Source of the DNA: Hermodice carunculata
Taxonomy: Eukaryota > Annelida > Polychaeta > Eunicida > Amphinomidae
Direction: 5' to 3'
DNA: 64,000 nt
Assembly: GCA_964020975.1 (NCBI GenBank)
Contig: OZ026629.1
Coordinates: 50,212,634-50,276,633 of the forward strand
Below the pieces are notes generated by a model. That model was given only the letters and a program-made list of their open reading frames with translations, made no database searches and had not been told where the DNA came from. A program made the position numbers and the translations under genes. This document shows positions 12,986 through 23,954 of this stretch, piece after piece. Positions within the stretch are counted from its first letter, which is position 1, and every line of letters begins with the position of its first letter.

Positions 12986-13297
12986 GGAGAACGGATAAGT
13001 GGTGTGCATGGCAAAAGCAGTATTTCTGGGTTTCTTGTGATCCTGTATGCTTGCATGCGGTGTCTGGTAAATCCTTCCGTTATTCCACAGGTGATGCCTA
13101 AGAGAAGCTTTTTGGTGGCAGTCTTGTTTACTAAAAGGCCCCTTCGTCTGTTGCCTGCTGTAAGAGAGACTAAGTTACGCTACTGTTACTGGAACGCAGT
13201 CAGGCACGCGGAACAATGGTCTGTTCAGCAGGCAACTTCGTCTGAATTGTATGGTACTGTTGGGGGTGCTGTATCTTAAGCAGATTTCTTTTTTAAA

Positions 13298-13540
13298 CTC
13301 AGCTGACTTGTCAGTTAGCCGAGCTTATGGCATGAGTGGTCGTCCTTCCGCCTTGTGTAGTATGTCCACAATTACATTTTCGACGGACGACTTCTTTCCC
13401 AAAACCACCGCTCAGATCCTATTCTGACTTGGTGGGGATCTGCCTTGGGTGGGATCTACCTTGGGATTTTACCACTATGTTCAACAGGTCACGGTCCCAT
13501 AATTGCTGGATTTTTGAACGAGTTTTTTTTGTTTGTTCTT
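13298..13540 (+). repeat. interspersed repeat with GCTGACTTGTCAGTTAGC end
   Basis: It begins with the self-complementary GCTGACTTGTCAGTTAGC, followed by GAGCTTATGGCATGAGTGG and TCGTCC words. Text such as ACTTGGTGGGGATCTG and CAACAGGTCACGGTCCCA resembles the 6.6-7.7 kb repeat. A second short copy of the end occurs near 18385. Non-coding, probably a non-autonomous DNA element. Confidence 0.6.
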
Positions 13541-13740
13541 TCTAGGGGCAAAATTTCTAATGATTTTTTCCATTGGTGGAAAAATTAAAAAAAAAATCTT
13601 CTTGGCCAGTGGACAAATATTTTTGAGTACCCCTGGCATGGACCAACGTGGGCGACGTGGGCAGCGTGGGCAGCGTGGGACTTATTGAGGGTTGAAAGTA
13701 TTAAGGTCAGCTGATGACAGTCCTTCATACGTAGAATTTA

Positions 13741-14212
13741 CACGGGGGGGGGGGGGGGTACTCCCATGTAGCATTGTACTGGGTATGTGCCGCGAGAAAG
13801 GCCCTGTTTTCACTACTCCCAGGATTTGAAAAGCCCTCCAAAATGTACACAGCTGGATTAGGATAGGGGTAAAAATTATTTGAGTGAACTGAATGTCGTA
13901 TCCATTTTCCAAACAAATGTATTGATCTTGGATATAGGCTGGAGATATAGGATATAATTAGCAAGTTTTTTTTTTTTTTGGAGGGGGCTGGTGGATTTTT
14001 GTGGGAAGTAAGAATATGCTAAAACTTGTTTAAAATACGAATGCTGGTCCCGAAATGCACCAGGATGCACCAATGCAGCACTCCTTTCAACACATTACAG
14101 GATTAAGAAAGGGTACATTTTCACATCTGGTTTAGGATTAAGCTGGGGTATTGTTTAAAATGTCCGAGGCACACACCCACCCTGATGTTGAGTATGTGCC
14201 CCCCCCCCCAAT
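13741..14212. repeat. MITE-like element with G-tract inverted ends
   Basis: The left end is a run of G followed by GTACTCCCATGTAGC and GGGTATGTGCCGCGAG. The right end, read on the minus strand, is a G run followed by CACATACTCAACATC and GTGTGTGCCTCGGAC. The two ends are diverged inverted repeats. No coding capacity. Confidence 0.5.
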
Positions 14213-14371
14213 TTATAGAACTTAAACGAAATACCAACCTATATGTTCCATCAAAATGATAAGGGATGGTAAATGGTCCTACAAGCCTCCAAACAAAGCA
14301 GGTTGGAGCCATAGATTTCTTATCATGCTTAGACACACTTTTTAATATGCTGGTTCTTTCATTTCACACAA

Positions 14372-14622
14372 GTGCCTTTGGCTGTGCCCAGGTAACAAAT
14401 TAAAGTGACGTCAAAGGAGGTAATGTGTAAATGGGGAAGTTCCGAAAGAACATCCATTTTAAACATGTTTCAACAAATGTCCAAGTTACCTTGACCTAAT
14501 CAAAAATAAATGTGTGGTTCCGATAACCTGACCAACCCCACTAAAAAGGCCCGAGTCCCGACCCTAAATCAGAAAAAAAGTTTCAAGCCGCCCTTTCCTA
14601 ATAAAAATTGATCGACCCTGGC
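14372..14622 (+). repeat. dispersed repeat A, copy 1
   Basis: About 250 bp shared with 37938-38203 in the same orientation. Shared text includes CCATTTTAAACATGTTTCAA, CAACAAATGTCCAAG, TGTGTGGTTCCG and TTTCAAGCCGCCCTT, ending in TTGATCGACCC. Confidence 0.9.
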
Positions 14623-16480
14623 TGAAAGATTTGATCGAGAAAGTGGCCGTCGTGTGCCGTTACTTTGCAGTAAATTCAACTCAAACACAGCATTTTATTT
14701 CAATTTGTCTGGAGTGGAGGGTTCATTGGTCTTGGGCCGAGGAAAGAGCATAGCTGCATAGCCACGCTTGTTCGAAGAAACAGCATAGCCATAGCCCCAT
14801 CTGAAAGATTTGATCGAGAAAGTGGCCGTCATTTTGCAGTAAAGTCAACTCAAACACAGCGTTTTATTTCAACGTGTCTGGAGGGCTAACTTGGGCGGGG
14901 GAAACAGCATATCAACACAAAGTTTAATACGGCATTGCCACACTTGTTTGGTGAAACAGCCATAGCCCTGGTTGTTTGGTGATGGTTATCGCAATATTTC
15001 GCAAGGTTCCAGGTGTCCGTTCTCGGAGCTACCAGGGCAAACGGTCATTAAAGAACCTTCAAAATATGACTTACTATCTTAACTTTAATCTACCCACTCG
15101 ATAGTGTCTGCAGCAGTTATCATTGTCAGTTACAAATCCAAATGCGACACGATACCTCGAGCCGGCAAATCATGCACCATTTTTAACATGGCACAATGCA
15201 TTGCGGGACAGTCACACAAAAATACAGTTAATTTGGATATCAAAGTGAATCGCAGCCACAGCATATATAATATCATTATTGATGCTTTGAAATGTTTGCA
15301 AAATATATACCTTTGGTTTCATATTTTATACCCCCCCCAAGATCGTCCTAATACTATCCTCATTTACAAACGACTGCGTGCAGAATCTACAATTTTCAAA
15401 ATGGCAGCCAAGTCCGTGGATTAGTCCCGTTTGGATATTTTGAAGAGCTTGTATCCAAAATATATGTGTAATCAGTGTAAACGGAAGGGTAATTTGTTCA
15501 ATGAATGTAATGTAAAATATATAATATATGACTTTTCCAGTGTGAGCATTACCTAAAAATGTAAATACAATTTTACAGTTAGATGAATTGTACAACTTCG
15601 GTAATAGATTTCAGCTATTCAGCATACATGCCTCCGTTTGATGCCAGCCAATTAAACTCACACCATTTCAAGATTGGCAAAAAAATACCAAAAAATGTTC
15701 CTGTGGCTCACGTTATGAAGATTCTTGGCATTATTTCTTTTATTGCCCCAATTACACTGTACCTCGATCAAACCTTTTTACTGTTATTTCACAGTATGCT
15801 CCTTTCACGTCACAGACAGTATTCTACGGATCCTCTAATTGCTCTCTTACGGAAAATATCGAGATATTTTCAGCTGCAAATAATTACATCTCTGTAACTG
15901 AACGTTTCAAATCAGGTGTTGGTTGATCGCTGATCGTCTGTAAAGGTATTTATATTTATTTAATTGTCAATATAGGGTACAAGTGACTTACCAAATTCAG
16001 CAACAAATGTGAATATATGCAATTAATACTATCATCATAGTGACTAATATACCTGCCCCCTGTCTGTCTTGTCGGTGTTTTTGTCCTGTTTTCTTTAGTT
16101 CTGTGCGTCTCGTGCTGTTCCGTAATACTTGTCCTGTTCTGCAGCAGAGATTTATATAGGGCTTTGCCCTCTTTCCCGGTTGCATGTAATTGTTCCTTTT
16201 GTATCGTCTTTGCAGGTTTTACAAATATAATATGTTTAAACCAAATACAATGCCTTGAAATTACCAGTTGTTGGCGGCAGTGTGCCCCAGAATAGGCATA
16301 TTGTATCAGATACTCACGTCGACCCCAGCCTGTAAATTCGGTAGCAGTACTGGGGACGGGAGCCAAAAGCCCCCACTAAGTCAAAGTTGGAGCTTTGTGG
16401 AGAACGTTACCCCGATAGTGGACACAGGTCCGAAATACCGGCGGGTTTTTATATAATTGGGAACAAACTTCAACATTTTC
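14623..16480 (+). repeat. dispersed repeat B, copy 1 (interrupted)
   Basis: Shares long stretches with 43530-44600: GATCGAGAAAGTGGCC, CTCAAACACAGCATTTTATT, GTCCGTTCTC, GCAGTTATCATTGT, TTACAAATCCAAATGCGACA, and after the interruption TTGTATCAGATACT and GCAGGTTTTTATATAA-like text. The block around GATCGAGAAAGTGGCCGTC is present twice (14630 and 14810), an internal duplication. A LINE fragment at 15572-16242 splits this copy. Non-coding. Confidence 0.88.
15572..16242 (+). mobile_element. 5'-truncated LINE fragment with 9-bp target-site duplication
   Basis: One frame at about 15590-15925 ends a LINE ORF2. It carries CSCGSRYEDSWHYFFYCPNY, a cysteine/histidine-rich C-terminal finger common in non-LTR elements, then ITSVTERF-like residues (read as NNYISVTERF). 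It contains one in-frame TGA. Untranslated sequence follows to 16242. The 9-mer AAATACAAT flanks it at 15563-15571 and 16243-16251, and the uninterrupted repeat B copy at 44.4 kb lacks the insert. Together these mark a clean retrotransposition event. Confidence 0.85.
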
Positions 16481-16499
16481 TTGTCCATTCTACAACGCT

Positions 16500-16912
16500 G
16501 ACGTATGGAAATGAACTAAAAACAAACCCCGGTCACTGAGTCTCTTCCAGTAATGAACGTGTGCCAAGCAATACAAATTTTGTGTAAATGGACCCACGTC
16601 CTGTCTCAAGCAGAACACCTTAATTTCTGTATCAGTACGAGGTAAAAAATTCCCACCTCTCAAATGTATTTTAGCACCTTATCCTTACAGGATAATATAC
16701 ACAAATCCCTGAGCATATTACCCCAACATAGCAATATCCCCAGCAGTATGAAGTAATATGTGTCCCTATTCACGGTACATCAACCCTAGTAGGGCTTGTT
16801 GCCCTAAATAAATATAATGCAAAAAGCCCCACTCGTGGACATATTATCCCCGGATGCACAGATGGAATTAATCATGTATTCAGAGCTGTTGCATTAGGAA
16901 GCAGATCATGGC
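16500..16912. other. unassigned region
   Basis: No coding frame or repeat boundary recognised. Confidence 0.4.
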
Positions 16913-17149
16913 CACTGGCGGATTCAGAGGAGTTAAGGGGGGGGGGCAGCTAAGCTCCCCCTCCCTTTTTTGGTCGCACACATGGTTCTTTCCTCTGAAA
17001 ATGCCCCCAATAGTTTAGATTGCATCCAAAGTTCCAAATCTGCCTAACCAGGGGCGCTGACACTCAACGCAACCGGGGGGTCCGGGTCGCCCCCAAACCT
17101 CTCGCTACGGAAGGCATCGCTGCTGTCCAAAATTCTAGATACGCCCCTG
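16913..17149. repeat. candidate MITE with CAnnGGCG ends
   Basis: The left end CACTGGCGGATTCAGA and the inverted right end CAGGGGCGTATCTAGA form imperfect terminal inverted repeats about 237 bp apart. An internal CAGGGGCGCTGAC near 17049 hints at nesting. No convincing 8-bp target duplication. Confidence 0.5.
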
Positions 17150-17531
17150 ATGACCCAGGGAAGAAACGCGAGACTGAAGCTTACTGCTTTTTTAATGCAA
17201 GTTGTGTCATGTTCATAGAACATCGCTTAAGGTCACGGTAGTTCGATATGGTTTAAGACTTCATGACAGTGTCCTAACCAGACATATTCCGCCCACTCGA
17301 CGGAGAACAAATTGGTATTCAGTATGTCAGCATGCAACAGACTCGCCTAATATATCTAAAATGACAATGCCAATTCAACCACTCCACTCTCTTAAACACT
17401 TACGCTCCCTTACTCAAATAAGCTCCCAAAATAGTTCCACATAAATTGGATGTATAAATTGTAACTATGACAATAGATGGAAGATGTTACTAGAATAATA
17501 GAGACAATTTGACAGTGGAATTTGTGATGTA

Positions 17532-17851
17532 CAGTGTTTTCCCCAGGGGAAATTTATAAGCGATTGTGGCACAGCGATGAAACTTACGACTGAGCGGAAA
17601 ATGTTTTTAAAAAGAGGGGTCAGAAAGTGTCAATTTTATGCGCTTAGAGTGTTCCAGATTGTTTGCTTTTCAGGAGAATAAAGAGGTATTTGTGTGCTAT
17701 CTTTCCATTTAGGATAGTTAAAAATTACACTTCTGCTTTTGTTGACATAAAACAACAAACATCTTATAACAGTCATGCAAGTCTTTTCGGAGGCTGTGTC
17801 GGGACAGATTTTGTGGCACAGATTCAGAAAGGTGCTTGGGGGAAAACACTG
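17532..17851. repeat. hAT-type MITE, 320 bp
   Basis: Terminal inverted repeats of CAGTGTTTTCCCC at 17532-17544, with the exact complement ending at 17851. A GTGGCACAGxTTCAG-like segment near each end extends the similarity. The CAGTG start is usual for hAT elements. The 8-bp target duplication is not clear. Confidence 0.7.
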
Positions 17852-18016
17852 CATGTAATTGGAGAGCTACGCGATGCAACTCATTCTGAACGGAAAATAA
17901 ACTTACGTACAAAGTTACATAAATATAACCATGTGATATGTTGGTAAAATTAACCATATAGATCACAAAAAGGGTAGAAGAGCACCAGAATACCCATTAC
18001 CCAGACGATTCATACG

Positions 18017-18155
<139 letters not shown>

Positions 18156-18379
18156 GCCGAACATTTAATTTATATTCATGCTGGCTGCATGTATTGGCAA
18201 CGATCACAGTTTGTCAATTGCAGAATCACTGTATGACAACAATATCAGCAATTGAGGATCATTACACATTTCCATGTACTTCAATAACATTTGCATTGTT
18301 CCATATACAGTTATGTAATTGATTCTATGAGGGCGATTCATGGTATGTACGTTCATAATGTATGCTATTACACATTCGT

Positions 18380-18485
18380 CCTTTAGCTCGGCTGATTTGT
18401 CAGTCGGCTGAGGTTACAGGATGGATCTGCGTCCCTCGTCTATCAAAAACGAACATTTTCGACTTTGTTTTTTTTTTTTTTTAGC
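18380..18485 (+). repeat. short copy of the 13.3 kb repeat end
   Basis: AGCTCGGCTGATTTGTCAGT and CGGCTGAGGTTACAGGATGG are followed by CATTTTCGACTT, matching the start of the 13298 repeat. A poly(T) run closes it. Confidence 0.6.
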
Positions 18486-18489
18486 GAGT

Positions 18490-20230
18490 TGGAAAGAGTT
18501 ATGTGTTAATAATAATCATTCTGTAAGTTTGTAAATAGGCAAATACAGCATATTGAATATAAAACCTAATTAGTTTTTGTCAATCATAATCTTATCTAGG
18601 TGTGTATATTCATACACAATCACAAACACCCGTAAATATATTCCAGTAATGTTTGCAATTAACAGTTTTGGTCCAATCTTGAAACTGGGCATCACCGACT
18701 ATGACTGTCGCCGGCCAAAAATATTTTTCCCACAAGATAATAGTACTGTGAGTATCCATATAAAAGAATTCTTCACAAAAATTTAAATAAAAACATGATT
18801 TTCCCTGAAAACTTCGGTTGTGTCACTCCCAAAGTCGGTTGCAAAAATCTTGACATATTTTATTTCTCGGTATAAGAAATGTGATTCTAATACATGTATT
18901 GAGATACTGAAGGGAAAAAGAAAATTAATGTTGAGTTTTCTCAAAACTGGAATGTTTTTCTTATACATGTATCAGGAATAGTTTTGTCTACAAGTAACTC
19001 GTTTTTGTTACGCCATTGACGATTAAACAAACGGAAGTTAAACTTCAGAGCAATACCACTGAATGTTTATTTGAGACACAGCTGTAGTACCCTTTCTGTC
19101 GCCTTTATTTACTGGAAAACAACATGACAGATTAAAAAGCCACCACAGGCCTACTGCTTTCCTGCCCTTGACACACGCCAATCAAGACAAGAGTAATGAC
19201 TTAATGGTATAGTAGAGACCATGAATGAAGCACTCAAGAGCAAGAAATGCAATACCCTGACAATGTGGCTGCACACCGTTACGTATTCCGACATCATCTC
19301 ATTAGAAAGAAAGACATGCAGCCCTGAAAGACAATCTCTACAGAAAGCACCTTGTGTAACTTATCCACGTATTTGGCTTTACTTGAGCCAGAATAGCAGG
19401 TCTTTTGTATGCGTGTATCAAACAAATTGGTTTTTAGTGTCCACAGTCGCCAGGCGTCATAAGTTCCAAAGGTCAATATACATAAAAAATACACGGCGCA
19501 ATTTGAATACATGTTACTAAAAAGAAGTACCTTTGCCTAGGATTTAATTTTAAAATCGAAATAAATACGGTTAACACGGAAGGATTTTCTCTACGGTGAA
19601 TTTTTTAATCGACATTTCGCCTTGTTGATGTTCATGCTCTATAAATCGTATTTTCCCTTTTCTTTGATAAAAGGCGGTACATCTTTGATACAACATTGAT
19701 ACAGTTAAATATTGCTGCTTCTTAGCACCATAACATCACGTTGTACTCAAGTAAACCCCACCTGAAGGGCAAACAAGGTCATTATGTTATTTGGCACAGA
19801 CTACATGATTCTTTTAAGTCATATGTTCCTAACCAAAGCTCACCACCATATCCAAGTAAAAAGTGAAGTAGAAATAACAGTACAGAAACTATTATCCTTA
19901 TAACATAAAGCCTACGAACAAATGATTCATCAATGCTGAAATCTGAGTTGTATGAATACTTGAGGATCAATCTTGTCATGACACTATTTGCTCATTTCAT
20001 AGATAATTGGCATCAGCATTTGTTACTTTTTTTGCATTTACTAGCAAGTCGCATCAGATGAATTATTACACATGCTTATGTTAGCGCTAGATACGAAACA
20101 GTTGGAAGAAATGTGCACGGACAATTTATAAAGGAGTTTCACCAGCTAAAACCATGACAAAGATCAGAGTTAAGTAGTGTTGTAAGGCAGTTCCAATTTG
20201 AAAAAAAATGAAGAGTAGAGAATCGAGTCC
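18490..20230. other. unassigned region
   Basis: Only short frames (at most 99 codons, 19221-19520 +), none recognised. No repeats longer than simple runs are visible. Confidence 0.4.
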
Positions 20231-20235
20231 AGATG

Positions 20236-20336
20236 ACATACATACGTATGCATGTATGTATACATACATATGTATGATTATGAGCCACTTAGTAATAGGC
20301 TTGAAAAGGAAAGTATATATGTATGTATGCATACAT
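20236..20336. repeat. (ATGT)n-like degenerate microsatellite pair
   Basis: Two short ATGT/ATAC clusters, 20238-20277 and 20313-20336, with inverted words (CATACGTATG, ACATATGT). Confidence 0.8.
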
Positions 20337-20339
20337 TTG

Positions 20340-21830
20340 CAAGCCTTTTACTAACTGGCTTATCATCATGTCTTGCGACAGAATGTAGACACTAAAACAG
20401 AAGGGTTGTTCCAAGGTCCGTCGATGCAATCCTTTACAAGATATCCGCTACAGCAGAATAAATAGTAGATGAATGCGATTTTCGTTTCAGCTCAAGCTGT
20501 GTGCTCATTCCTTAACGGATGTGCTATAATCTGGCGGACTGAATACATGTACTTGTTGTGGCTGGGTGTTATGACATGTTGCAAGCATATGGACACATTA
20601 TGTGGGCGAAAATTACATTCATGCTTAACTCCGACAGGGCAAGACTGTATACAAACGCTACAAGGATGTCATCCAGACATTCCTAAGGCTTCTCTGTAAA
20701 GCCCACTAAACGCAAGATTCAGAAAGGATTAGGCTACAGCATGTGTGTGTAAGGCAACCAATACTGCATCTCCCTTATTGCAGCCTTGACGCATTTAACC
20801 AGTCAACATTGCCCCGGGCTTCCTTGGAAGTGGCACCAATGTAATTTGTGGAGGTTGATCCTGCGGGTCGTGACCCAACACAATGTAGATTGCGATACCG
20901 TATATGACGAATTGCCGATTCAATACGACACAACCATGCAGCATAACTGTGGCCATAGTTTTGATGTATGCTACAGAAGCCTTTAGTCCTAATGTAATCT
21001 ATGCAGTTCCCTGCTTCTCCTGAGTACGACATACTATTTGACCGCCTAAAAATATTATGTGGTTTGGATATTTCTCAAGGGTTTCCTTCTGTAAACTAGT
21101 TATATGCTGCAAACGTCGATGCAACGTGACTTTTTATTTCATTCAAGGAAGATATTTTACCTGTATGTCAGCTTCAAATTAAGGGTGTTACAATGACACT
21201 GGGTGATTTATGCAAAGTAAAACTCATTGAACCTGAATTCTTGATTGCGCTACAACTGCAACTCCCAAATAAACCTGTAACATTTGCAGATTGCCGCTGC
21301 GCCTCCTGATTGGCTCTTGTTCCTGACATGGCCCAGTGATGCAAAGCCCCAAAAATCAATCTCAACGAAATACAGTCGGTAAAATATATAGATTACCAGG
21401 CGAAGTGCAATTAAGTTAACCGTCTAGCTTGCTCGATGAGTTGTTTCTTTGAGACTATGGCCCACTGACCTTTATATGGTGAACCACAGTCGTCGCCTCC
21501 GATAAATTCCAGGGATAAATTATTTTGTTGTATTCGCCATTCATTTTTATTTCTGAATTTTTGTCGCCAGTTAAGCAATAAACCGCATGTTTATTCAATT
21601 TTATGATAATCGGGGTTTTGAATATTAAAGTGATACTCTGCCATCATTAATAATTTGTATGTCAAGACTGGCGTATGTATATAATGTGGTGAGCACAAAG
21701 GAAGGGAAATAACAAGCATTGGGTTACATAAAATCCAACTATCCCAAAAATGTTTCATTCAGACACATAATCATAGTAAAGCATTTGGGACACTCTACAG
21801 CAGGAAAGAAAAACCCTAAATGAAAACTTA
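20340..21830. other. unassigned, possible intron of the 21.8 kb candidate gene
   Basis: If the exon at 21832-21983 is real, this stretch lies in its first intron or beyond. I found no second exon with a recognisable domain on the minus strand here. Confidence 0.35.
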
Positions 21831-21831
21831 C

Positions 21832-21983
21832 TTTTTGTCGTCGCCTGCAGACTTTGACGTTCCCTCCATTACTGGAAAGGTGTCTTTTTGACTGGGTCTT
21901 CGCACGCCGTCCCTGCCACCATGACCTCCCAAGCCTCCAGATCTGGTCGCACTAGATGAAGCTATAGCTCCGCTTATACTCAT
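21832..21983 (-). CDS. candidate first coding exon, unknown protein
   Basis: The minus-strand frame starts at ATG 21983, in the context GTGAAAATGA with A at -3. It encodes 50 complete codons beginning MSISGAIASSSATRSGGLGG. It stops being exon at a textbook splice donor, AAAAA|GTAAGT, with the intron starting at 21831. The peptide is Ser/Gly/Arg-rich with GGLGGHGGRDGVRR and then SQKDTFPVMEG, as expected of a disordered N-terminus. An upstream in-frame ATG at 22040 would add 19 residues; I prefer the later one for its context. The family is not recognised and the next exon was not found, so the reading rests on the start context, composition and donor. Confidence 0.4.
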
Positions 21984-22044
21984 TTTCACTTTTAAAGACA
22001 ACCACTCGGAATATTGTAAAAGTGTTGGTACCTTTCGCACACAA

Positions 22045-23130
22045 AAGTGTCAAATTCAAAATTGTCTTTTACTCACTCTGTTTTAACCATGGATAAATCC
22101 ACCGTACGGTATAGTAAATTCTTGTCCAGGTTTCAAACAGTGCTCAGTGCTGCTTGTACGACAGATTTTAATTCTAAGAAGGACAGTACATGCAGCTATA
22201 GGTACACATGGTTGTCGATATAGGAATCGGCTGGTTTATTACGTGCCCAATGCACGTCTCCTGTCGACAGTGTTGCATGGCAACCCAACATGACGTGGAT
22301 TGAAGCCATCATACGGCCCGAATCCATTGATAGGGTTTTGCAATTGCAAGCATGCATTAAAGTTATTCCTGTCGCAGGTCAGTGCCATGATACGCAACAA
22401 GCAGCGCAACTGATGTGCCCGAGGGAGCTAGTTCTCAATCACTTCTGCTGATATCACTAAGCATTTGCTGTGCGTCTCTGCACACAATCAAGCATCATTG
22501 GCTTTGTCATGGCCTTAAACCAGAAATGTTGATCAGAATGCAACTAGTAGCCAGTTCTGGTTCGTCTAAGTGCTGCCTGAATTGGGACTGTGTGGCACTT
22601 AACTGTTTTATCTCAGTCTCGTATAAATATTAGTGAAAACGTATAGGCGAAGAAGCCGCATCCTGGCAGTGACATAAACAGGCTCCTGCGTGTTACCTTT
22701 TTCCTGTCATGTTTATGCCTAGAATAATTAAGACTCTGGCATTGGTGGCATATTCTCCTGGTATAACTCTACATTCTGGACTATCATCTGTTTCAGAAAA
22801 TGGGGAGAAATGAGCGATAGGGCAGGTCAAATGCGTATACTCATGAGAATCCAAACTCAATATACATATATATGTGTTGGTATGTTGTAGGTATTTTGAT
22901 TTGATAGTGTGCTCGAGATTGAAAAAGCAGGTATATTTGTATTGCCTGGCGCACGACTGCTTTTAAAGGGACCTGGAGTGGGGATTCATGCATGCCTCCA
23001 TACAACTGACTTGAAACTACAAACAAACCGAACGTCGAACTTTCATGTGGAACATCATCTTAAAGATTGAGTTGCAACGTATATCGTGAAGATTTTTCCG
23101 TCACAAGTCACAAGTCCATGCATTTTCCGC
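22045..23130. other. unassigned, possible promoter side of the 21.8 kb exon
   Basis: No coding exon or known repeat is recognised. It lies upstream of the candidate first exon on the minus strand. Confidence 0.35.
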
Positions 23131-23134
23131 TATC

Positions 23135-23249
23135 AAAAAAAAAAAAAACAACAAAAAAAAAACAAAAAACAAAAAAAGCAAAAAAAAAAAAAACAAACAA
23201 ACAAAAAAAACAAACAAAAACAAAAAAAAAAAAAAAAAAAAAAAAAAAA

Positions 23250-23284
<35 letters not shown>

Positions 23285-23293
23285 AACAAAACC
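23135..23293. repeat. A-rich low-complexity tract
   Basis: Long poly(A) with interspersed C. Lys/Asn-rich and Phe-rich frames across it are artefacts. Confidence 0.97.
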
Positions 23294-23382
23294 CAACCCC
23301 CCCACAATATATAAGGAATGTTAAAGGATCCACTCGTGAATAGTGACATATTATAGTAGTCTTATTGCCTATTGCTTATCTA

Positions 23383-23949
23383 TCAATGAACAGATGTGAA
23401 CTGGAACTTCAACTCAGTGGCGTCATCTGCTGCCATTAGTCCAAGTAGATTTATTTCATTGCATGGTTGACCAGATCTATTGGAGCAAACTAGAATGATA
23501 AGACACGGTGAACGGCTTATTCGAACGTTGCTAGACCGCAGCTGTTCGTGTGTCCACATCCAAAGCGAGACAGGACCTTGAGGGAAATAGGAACCTTTCT
23601 TTGTATTCTTCACATTATTCCACTTATTCAGCAACATTTTGAGGAGCTCACACGGACTCAGCAGCTTTACACGAGTCAGAGCGCAGTTAACCGTTTTTGG
23701 TTCGTAAAAATCACCAGAAGTTATCTCACATTGATGAAATAGATGCCAAGCTAATGTGAAAAAATGATAATGATTAAACTTCATATTCTCATCATCCCTC
23801 ACAGCAGTGCAATGGGCAATTTCTTGTAAAACGACAGAGATAAAATATGTATAACATGTAATTGAAACATCGACAACAGCAATTTGATGAACGGTCGTAA
23901 TTGTCTTCATATTACCCAGCTCTTCAATATGAACTGAACAAGTGCGCAA
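23383..23949 (-). CDS. unassigned 188-codon open frame
   Basis: This is the longest open frame in the window outside the transposable elements. It starts MRTCSVHIEELGNMKTITT and ends ATELKFQFTSVH. It is not low-complexity. A moderately hydrophobic stretch sits near residues 22-45 (IAVVDVSITCYTYFISVVL), a basic middle follows (KLLSPCELLKMLLNKWNNVK), and cysteines are scattered. I recognise no family, catalytic motif or zinc-binding pattern. A run this long without a stop is unlikely by chance in AT-rich DNA, so it may be a real single-exon gene, part of an uncharacterised mobile element or a recent retrocopy. Codon use was not computed. Confidence 0.3.
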   Translation of the reverse strand: MRTCSVHIEELGNMKTITTVHQIAVVDVSITCYTYFISVVLQEIAHCTAVRDDENMKFNHYHFFTLAWHLFHQCEITSGDFYEPKTVNCALTRVKLLSPCELLKMLLNKWNNVKNTKKGSYFPQGPVSLWMWTHEQLRSSNVRISRSPCLIILVCSNRSGQPCNEINLLGLMAADDATELKFQFTSVH

Positions 23950-23954
23950 TATCA

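Noticed and set aside
15956-16366. 136-codon minus-strand frame
   Set aside because: It spans the 3' UTR of the LINE fragment and crosses the insertion boundary into repeat B, so it cannot be an old host exon.
23067-23349. Lys/Asn-rich and Phe-rich frames
   Set aside because: Artefacts of the A-rich tract.
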